This document shows positions 57,276 to 64,000 of a stretch of 64,000 nucleotides of DNA, in pieces. The position numbers were made by a program, and so were the translations under genes. The stretch's first letter is position 1. Each line of letters begins with the position of its first letter. Under the pieces are notes generated by a model, which saw only the letters and a list, made by a program, of their open reading frames with translations, did no database searches and was not told the origin of the DNA. The stretch is from Dimorphilus gyrociliatus (lineage: Eukaryota; Annelida; Polychaeta; Dinophilidae), in assembly GCA_904063045.1 (NCBI GenBank), contig CAJFCJ010000005.1:2474165-2538164 (forward strand), read 5' to 3'.

Positions 57276-58612
57276 TCGTTAACGGATCCGAATGATATTG
57301 AAGGACCTTTAAAGAACAGCTACTTTCAGTTTATTGTGAATGATAATCCGTATGAATTTTAGTTCTATATACATAAGTATATGATATATTGCTTGACATT
57401 AAGTCGCTTTATTTATTTTATAGGCGATTGGCGACCTTTTACAGAGGAGAACCGGAAAGAAATGTCGGAAATGTTCTTTGTCAAGTTCCATCAACAATAA
57501 AATGTCCGAATGTACCGAAAAATTGGCTAGGTTTCAAAACAAATCGAAAATGTTATATTTATCGTCCTCTGGAAGTTGAGGAGAGGTCATTTGAGAATTC
57601 AAAAGCTATTTGTGAGGGAATTGGAGGAATGAAAATGGCGAAATTATTTGGAGAGACGGAGCTTCTTTTAAGATTTGTTCCGAAAGTAAACGAAAATTCA
57701 AATTTGTTTGATAAGACAGTACTCTACAATGGAATTTTATATCCCGGATTCTATTTTGACGATGAGCAGGCTATCAGTGGAGGAAATCATTTTGGAATCG
57801 TTGTGACAAAGTAAGCTATTGTCTAGTTTAACAGCTTTGTATGATCTTATTTATTACACGAAAACATTTACAGGAGTTCTTTCGATTTGTATCTTGCAAC
57901 CAAAATTTCTAAAATGACAGGTATTGTATGTGATATAGAATCGAGTTCGCTTAAACAAGATCCCCATATTCGTCACTATATACGAGAAGATGGAAAATAT
58001 ATTTGTTACGATTTTTCTGGTGAAACCAGACAAAAATTCGTATTGTTTAAGGATTTAATATCGAACATTATCATTGCTGGTCAATTGCGGGACGACGATT
58101 ATTTGGGAAATATAATTGTACAGAGTACATTTTTTAATTATACAATTATGGCTGATCGTCCATGGAGTTTTAAAGGGAATATATACTTGGACGATCGTTT
58201 ATCCATTAAAATTTTAAACATTAATACTGTTATCGTTACTATTAAAAGAAAAGCTCAAAGCGTATTCGTAATTACAAAGCATAGAAATATTGCTAACTCT
58301 CAATATTTAAATGTTCAAGCTAGTGAACTTGATAGTGATAAAGTTACAGGAATAATGGGTTAGGTTAAAGATTATACAAATTTTTAAACAGATATTTGAA
58401 ATTTTATAGTAAAATGTCTCTTCTTAGGTGATATGCTAAAGAAAAAGATGATTTTTTTCGAAGGAATTCAAGTGTATTCAAAAGGGGCTATTAACATCGA
58501 AGGAAAAACATTCGACGCTCGATTAATTGAACGAGAGAAATCTTCGTGTTGGCTTCTTAAGGCTGAAGCCGCATTTTATCCAAAAAGGTTAACTGACTAT
58601 TTATTAAATTAG
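56901..58612 (+). CDS. Secreted protein: two C-type-lectin-like domains plus ITIH-C-like domain, copy 3
   Basis: Exons 56901..57349, 57424..57810, 57874..58358, 58428..58612 give 501 residues. The signal peptide and most of lectin-like domain 1, and most of domain 2, are the same as in copy 2. The ITIH-C-like domain is clearly diverged (QDPHIRHYIREDGKYICYDF, IIIAGQLRDDDYLG, SSCWLLKAEAAFYP). DPH is kept. Exon lengths (449, 387, 485, 185) almost equal copy 2. It is the best reference for the intron lengths before the MITE insertion in copy 2. Confidence 0.8.
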
Positions 58613-59280
58613 AAAAGGTAAGTCATATTTTTTTGGAAGTTTTCTTTTTTTTTTTTTTTGTAAAAATGGATGATTTTATTACACAAGTGTTGATCTCTAT
58701 TTGTTTTATCGCAAAGTAACAGATTTCTGTTAAAACTTTTTTTATCTACCACAAACAATATAATGCTTATCTTTAAAACAAGAAATTTTTTTTCACTATT
58801 TATAGGCACGTTAAAAACGTTCTATTGACCCAATATCGACTCAAGTAGTCAAGCCTTTACATACGTCATTATATATTATTACTCATAATAGGAAAACCTT
58901 AGTAAACCTCTGTCTATCCTTTCTATAGCAATGTTATAATATTGTATAAGTAAAGATATTTTAGAATGTTTCTTATCTTTCACAGATGAAATTACAACCA
59001 TTCAATGATAAAAACCATAAAAGGTTTTAGAATTGTAATTGCAAAATCTTCGTAATTGTGTTATTCATTATCCCCTAGTTTTAGGAGTCAAAAGATTTAA
59101 AAATAGTTCCTGCGTATATCATTATATTGTACTATTCTATATATAAATATATATAATTGTATTTGTGGAGTTTATTGATCATAAGATTTTCTATATAAGA
59201 TCATTGCAAGTTTAGTTAGGAATCATTATTGAAACGGAAAAGCTGAGCATTTCGCTTAAAACTAATTAAAATAGTTTGGA
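58613..59280. other. Intergenic, no gene seen
   Basis: Poly-T run at about 58646-58660. The frame on the minus strand at 58609-58809 has no supporting features. Confidence 0.4.
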
Positions 59281-59850
59281 ATGGAACTTTCGATGTATGT
59301 TATTGATCCTGGATATTTAGAATGTTCAATTTGTTTGGAATTATGGTTGGAAAATGATCCAAGAACTTTATCTTGCCAGCATACTTACTGTTATGCATGT
59401 CTAAAGCAAATCTTCAGAAATGGTATTATAAAATGTCCCAATTGTAGAATTCTGGTAAAAATAAGATCAGTAAGAGATTTACCAAAGAATCTTGCTTCTT
59501 CATCAATAAGCAGTCAACAAACGAAAAAAATACATGAAATAGAAACTATTCGAACTTTGCTTCTACAGAATCTGCGTCGTCTAAAAGTAAAGAACGATAA
59601 AATGAAATCGTTATTAGAATGCGAAGTAGAAACTTTAAAGAATTTTTGTCCTTCAATCCATAAAAGTAAAACTACAAATAAATATAAAAATGCAGCTGTT
59701 CAGACTGTTGAGAAAGATGCTTCAAAACGTCCCAGAAAGAAGGAAAGTATGCTAAACAAGTTCAAACTATTCAAAAAGACTAAAACTTATCGTTTGAATG
59801 ATAATTCAAAATTATTTAGTAAAAGTTTTCTTTCAATGTATAATTTTTAG
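59281..59850 (+). CDS. Short RING-finger protein
   Basis: Intronless, 189 residues. C3HC4 RING at C15, C18, C32, H34, C37, C40, C52, C55. The linker and CQHTYCYACL pattern match the TRIM-like protein at 48755 (shared ECSICLELWLENDPR-type start). The B-box is missing; a short helix and a strongly basic C-terminus (KRPRKKES, KFKLFKKTK) replace it. It looks like a truncated relative that kept the E3 module. It sits between copies 3 and 4 of the lectin/ITIH-C family. Confidence 0.75.
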   Translation: MELSMYVIDPGYLECSICLELWLENDPRTLSCQHTYCYACLKQIFRNGIIKCPNCRILVKIRSVRDLPKNLASSSISSQQTKKIHEIETIRTLLLQNLRRLKVKNDKMKSLLECEVETLKNFCPSIHKSKTTNKYKNAAVQTVEKDASKRPRKKESMLNKFKLFKKTKTYRLNDNSKLFSKSFLSMYNF

Positions 59851-60119
59851 ATGTATAGATCTATCCTTAATATTTCTCTATTTAAAAATGTGTTGTCTTA
59901 AATTGAGAGCATTTATATTATTCTGGTCAAATAAATTATATACAGAGTCTTTTAAAGTTATAGTTTCTTATATGTTTTACTTGATTTTAAAATAATAGAA
60001 CTCTAGTTAAAAATTTTTGAGTCAGTTGTTAATAGTTAATATTAACCTAAATATCAAACTAACGACTTGTTCAGCCTCGTTAACATCTAGATAAAGTTCT
60101 TTGATAAAAACTGTAAAGT

Positions 60120-61732
60120 ATGAAATTTTTTCATTATTTTCTTCTTTGTCAAATTGGAGTTATTTGGAGTTTCGACTGTCCAACTCTACCTCAAGGCTTT
60201 AAATTGGTGAAAACATCACATAAATGTCTCGCCATTCGATTTCTTGAGCCGTCAGAAAGACAATTTATGACTGCAAAGGCAATTTGTCAAAATGACTTAG
60301 ATAATGGACAGTTAATTGATTTAGAATCGCAGCATAAAATGGAATTTATTATGACGATAATGAATTTTGTAAACAAAAATCCCACTATTCATCGAGGTGT
60401 CGACATGAACGGGAAACTTTTCCCTGGTTTCTTCATTGACTTTTCAACATTGACCCAGAATGGAATAATCAGATATTTTTGGCCTAGTGGACGTGAAGTA
60501 GAACCTGCTCAAATTGGAGGACCAGATCGGACAGATCTTCTCTTTTTCGTGCTAAAAGATGATGGAAGCCCGTCCGGTCTTTATTCTGGAGAAAACGAGT
60601 CAAATATTGGAAGTGTTGTTTGTGAAGTTCCATCTCTACTTAAATGTCCTCCTACTCCTGACGGTTGGCTAGGTGTCCAATCAAATTCGGTATGTGGCAT
60701 TTTACGTCCATTGAAAGAGTTTGAGAGAACTTGGATGGGAGCGAAAAGTGCATGTGAAAGTGTTCCGGGTATGGAGTTGGCTAGATTAACAAATAATGAA
60801 AACATTGTCTTTAATATCGTAAAAGTCATAAACCAGAATAAAGAATTGTTTGAAATAGAAGGTGATCCGACTGTGAAACCTTCGTTCTTTTTTTACGAAA
60901 CAATAAATCTCTCTAATCTAGATATAGATAAAGCTGGTTTAGCTATCATAGGGTAATAACAATTGTAAAATAAAATTAAAGAGCTCACTTTTCTTATTCA
61001 TTTTTAGACAAAAACCGAAGTTTATAACAGGTTCTCAGCCAATAACTGGAACACTTTGTTTTTTAAAGGCAGACTCAAGTCAAGGAGATCCTCATCTTTT
61101 ACACTACATACCGAGTTCTGGAAAATATATTTGCCATGATTTAATTGGTGAAGCTGGCCAAAAGTTTATACTATACAAAGATTTATTGACGAATGTTATC
61201 ATTGCTGGAGAATTGCGGGATGATTACTATTTCGGTAAAATAATTATCTCAAGTTTGTTCTTCAATCATACGATTAGCGCAAATGAAGTATGGAAAGCGA
61301 GAGAGACGTTTTATTACGAGAAGAAATTAAAGATAGAGGTGCTGTCTCTCAATGAAATAATAATTACAGTTAATAATGGTCAATCTGGTAAATTCATTAT
61401 CAAGAAGAATTCAAATAGTATTCATTTAAGTTACTTGAACTTTCATATTATTCAAATGAATGAGAAAAGATCTGGTGGAATATTTGGTAAATATAAACAA
61501 AAACAGATTAAAGAGTTTAATAATTAATTAAATATAAATCGTTTTAGGCGACATTGCTAATAAAAAGTATGAATTCTTCGAAAGAGTACAGAGAAACTCT
61601 ATGGCTGCTGTTAGAATTGACGGAAAAACATTTACAGCTAGGATAACAGAAAGAGATCATCTATTTTGTTGGCTTTTGCCAAATAAAGCCGTATTCTATC
61701 CAAAAGCGACACGGGATTATATATTAGATTAA
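60120..61732 (+). CDS. Secreted protein: two C-type-lectin-like domains plus ITIH-C-like domain, copy 4
   Basis: Three exons: 60120..60952, 61008..61486, 61548..61732, giving 498 residues. Signal peptide MKFFHYFLLCQIGVIWS, then CPTLPQGFKLVKTSHKC (domain 1), CPPTPDGWLGVQSNSVC (domain 2) and the ITIH-C-like domain from GDPHLLHYI through KYICHDLIG, IIAGELRDDYYFG and FCWLLPNKAVFYP. Both lectin domains lie in one exon: the intron present between them in copies 1-3 is absent. The last two introns match the others in phase (2 and 1). The DPH motif is kept. Confidence 0.8.
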
Positions 61733-62082
61733 TATAGTTATATTTATAGTAAAAATAAATATTTTGAAAGCAAACAAGCATTCCTTTATCTTATTTATCG
61801 GACAAAAGGCTTTGTTCTCAACGAGGAGGAAGTATTTTATAAGATAGATTGAGAAGATTAGATTTAAAGTTATTCATTCTACTTATTTGATATCTAAAAA
61901 ATTAATATATTAATGTAAAACAGTCCAAAATACGATCAGTAACTGATATGAATATCTATATATGTTAAAGGTGTACTGTATAAGGTTACACCTACTTTGA
62001 GGTGTTCAAATATTCAACATGTTCAAAACACAGAAAAAACTCTTTATTACTTTCAACATAAATTCCTTTAAAATTCAGATAT
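61733..62082. other. Intergenic between convergent genes
   Basis: No feature seen. Confidence 0.4.
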
Positions 62083-63518
62083 TCAGTAGTCAGTTTTGTA
62101 TCTTTGAGAATTGCTATGATAACTACGAAGAAGAATTGTCATAGCATCTTCAATTCTAGATTTATAATCTCTATTCAATATAACATCGAGATGAGATAAG
62201 CACTCGCCTTGAAAAGCGTTATATTTCATAACTGTTTGAATTTTCTTGATAAATCTTTTAAGGAAATTAACTGGATCTTTTTGAACAGCTTTAAATAACG
62301 ATGGTAAATCCATAAAGACTTCAGATTGAATATCCATAAATCTATGTATACCGTCATACGATTTGATTACATCTTGCCTTGTATACTCTTGCAGACAATG
62401 GAGTTTAATACTTTTCCAGATTCGTATAGGTAATGAATGCAATAGATATTTTGCAAAATATTTAGCTTTATCGTTTGGAAACGAAGCGAATTGTTTCTTT
62501 GAGAAATCCTTTATAAAATCACCTCTAAAACCTAGTGAATATAGATAGATAATTCCAAGTTTTTCATATTTTGTTCCTCTTTTAGGCATTGTTTTATCGA
62601 ATTGAAATCAACAATGTTTAATACCATTTTTAGTAATTTTCTAATAATTTCATCTTTAAATTTCTCCTTTGATAAAATTTTTGGCATATTCATTAAGCTT
62701 TTTCTATAAACTGTTATATTCTTATTACATCCTTCCAGAGGTATAATAAAGAATTCATTATCCTTTTTATCAACTTTACTTTTATACTTCATTTCTCTTC
62801 TATCTTTAATATGTAAAGGTCAAGGAAAAAGGTATTAAATTTTTGAGATTTAAAGATTAAAGATTGAAAGTATACAGTTACGATTATAAGTAATTGTTAC
62901 AATGAAAAAACATCTAAAAATGTCACTATTTGGTGTTTTACACTTTTTATTTGTCTTATAATTAAGACAAAACTCTACTTAAGCTATTGATTGTGATGCT
63001 GTAATATTTTGTTAACTTACTTCCTGTTTGGAGTTGAATTTTTTCTCCTTCCTATTCTTCCCATTCAACCTGTATTTGCATAAAACTTTTTTTCTCTTAT
63101 GTAGTTTGGCAGACTACAACTCTTAATTGTAAGGTCATAGCAACCGTATTAAAATTACTTAATAGCTTATGAACTATTCTAGACCATAAACATAGTTTAT
63201 CAACCAAAAAATTCACAGTTTTACAAGTTTTTACCGGTGCAACAATTATTTATTAACGTCATCGTGTACATAAATCTTACCTTTATGTTTTATAAAGTTA
63301 AATATATCCTTTTGCCGATGATGAGGACTTTTTTCAATACAAAAGTATAATTGACATGCATATATCTCTGTAAAACTTTGACACTTCCGTTTTCTTTGGC
63401 CGACGTATTTTTTTTCCAATAAAATATGATCGTGTATATTCATATATGCAAATACTGTACTTGAAGGATTTTTTATCAGCTTTCCCAGAAAGTCGTCCCT
63501 TTCGTCAACATTCGAAAT
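62083..63518 (-). CDS. Unrecognised multi-exon gene (tentative model)
   Basis: Three phase-compatible blocks: 63518..63281, 62803..62625 and 62508..62083, about 280 residues. The first begins after an AG (so one or more upstream exons are missing) and contains DDFLGKLIKNPSSTVFAY and QLYFCIEKSPHHRQKD. The last is helix-rich and lysine-rich (FASFPNDKAKYFAKYLLH, then FMDIQSEVFMDLPSLF). No domain recognised. Joining the last two blocks requires a 116-bp intron with a GTATTA donor; otherwise two overlapping frames would be needed. Composition favours a real coding gene, but the splice choices and the start are uncertain. Confidence 0.35.
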
Positions 63519-64000
63519 CTATTCGTGTAAGAATCTCAAATATCCATTTGCCTGTATCTACGTGTAGTCGATAAATGAGTAGCGAGCGTAGGTTATAGCT
63601 AAATTCACCAACTTTACTCGATATACGCGTTAAAGATTTAAGGTATGTACTTGTTAATATAGCAGTAATAATAACTAATAACATGTCGAAATAATAAAGG
63701 GTAATGAAATACGGTTAGGTTTAAAATATGTGTAACGTAAAGTAATTATAAAATAACGTAAAGGGAATTTGGCTCACTGCCAAATTTAGGCGATGTACCC
63801 ATCGACTACATCTACGTGTATCCCTTATATTCTTTTCGTAAAACTGAAAACACGGCTAAAGTAGTACTGCTTGGAAAGACTAAAGTTGAGAACTTTGTCA
63901 AGTTTCTTTGTAAAAGTATGAAAATTTGTAAATAACTGACATTTTTTTCATTTCTTTTCGATGATTTTAAGATGACGAAACCATAGTAAAATAAAATTGA
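63519..64000. other. Right edge, no gene seen
   Basis: Probably the 5' region (and missing first exon) of the preceding minus-strand gene. Slightly less AT-rich than other gaps, with no supported frame. Confidence 0.3.

Noticed and set aside
62083-62792. Two overlapping minus-strand genes
   Set aside because: A 116-bp intron with matching phase joins them more simply; kept as one tentative gene.

Overview
The window looks like nuclear DNA from a small-genome, AT-rich invertebrate animal. Genes have many short introns (about 50-110 bp, GT...AG), signal peptides and metazoan-type domains (LDLa, C-type lectin, SRCR-like, 7TM, CLCA, RING/B-box), and there are intron-containing eukaryotic tRNA genes. 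The GRL101/RXFP-like receptor and the lineage-specific expansions of small families fit a lophotrochozoan such as an annelid. That placement is inference. Gene models were built by hand from reading frames plus splice sites whose phases agree. Those described as fully phase-consistent are firm; others are marked uncertain.

Layout. 0-0.5 kb: 3' end of a Thr/Met-rich repeat protein. 1.2-2.6 kb: an intronless RING/coiled-coil protein. 3.0-8.6 kb: a 17-exon adhesion-style GPCR (SRCR-like, C-type lectin, six LDLa, LRR, 7TM). 8.7-9.2 kb: a probable decayed ITIH-C-like fragment. 9.5-13.2 kb: three RING-less relatives of the RING family. 14.1-16.8 kb: an acidic/basic coiled-coil protein and a secreted PAN/apple-like protein. 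17.2-20.3 kb (minus): a CLCA protein whose protease HExxH motif has lost its glutamate. 21.7-28.7 kb: three genes for multi-pass membrane proteins, two with several C-terminal PPxY motifs, interleaved with three tRNA-Leu(AAG) genes. 30.5-39 kb (minus): four more intronless RING-family genes. 39.6-48.5 kb (minus): four tandem ZYG11-like LRR/armadillo genes with one shared six-exon plan. 48.8-49.6 kb (minus): a RING/B-box TRIM-like protein. 50.6-61.7 kb (plus): four tandem secreted proteins with two C-type-lectin-like domains followed by a domain resembling the C-terminus of inter-alpha-trypsin inhibitor heavy chains, interrupted by a Gag-derived ORF and a short RING protein. 62.1-63.5 kb (minus): an unrecognised multi-exon gene.

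Two themes stand out. The first is a local concentration of likely ubiquitin-ligase components: five RING-coiled-coil genes, three RING-less relatives, two other RING proteins, four ZYG11-like receptors (CUL2 substrate receptors in known animals) and membrane proteins with PPxY motifs (NEDD4-family ligands in known systems). The second is secreted or surface recognition proteins built from C-type-lectin, SRCR and LDLa modules. The two-lectin plus ITIH-C architecture is the best candidate for something undescribed.
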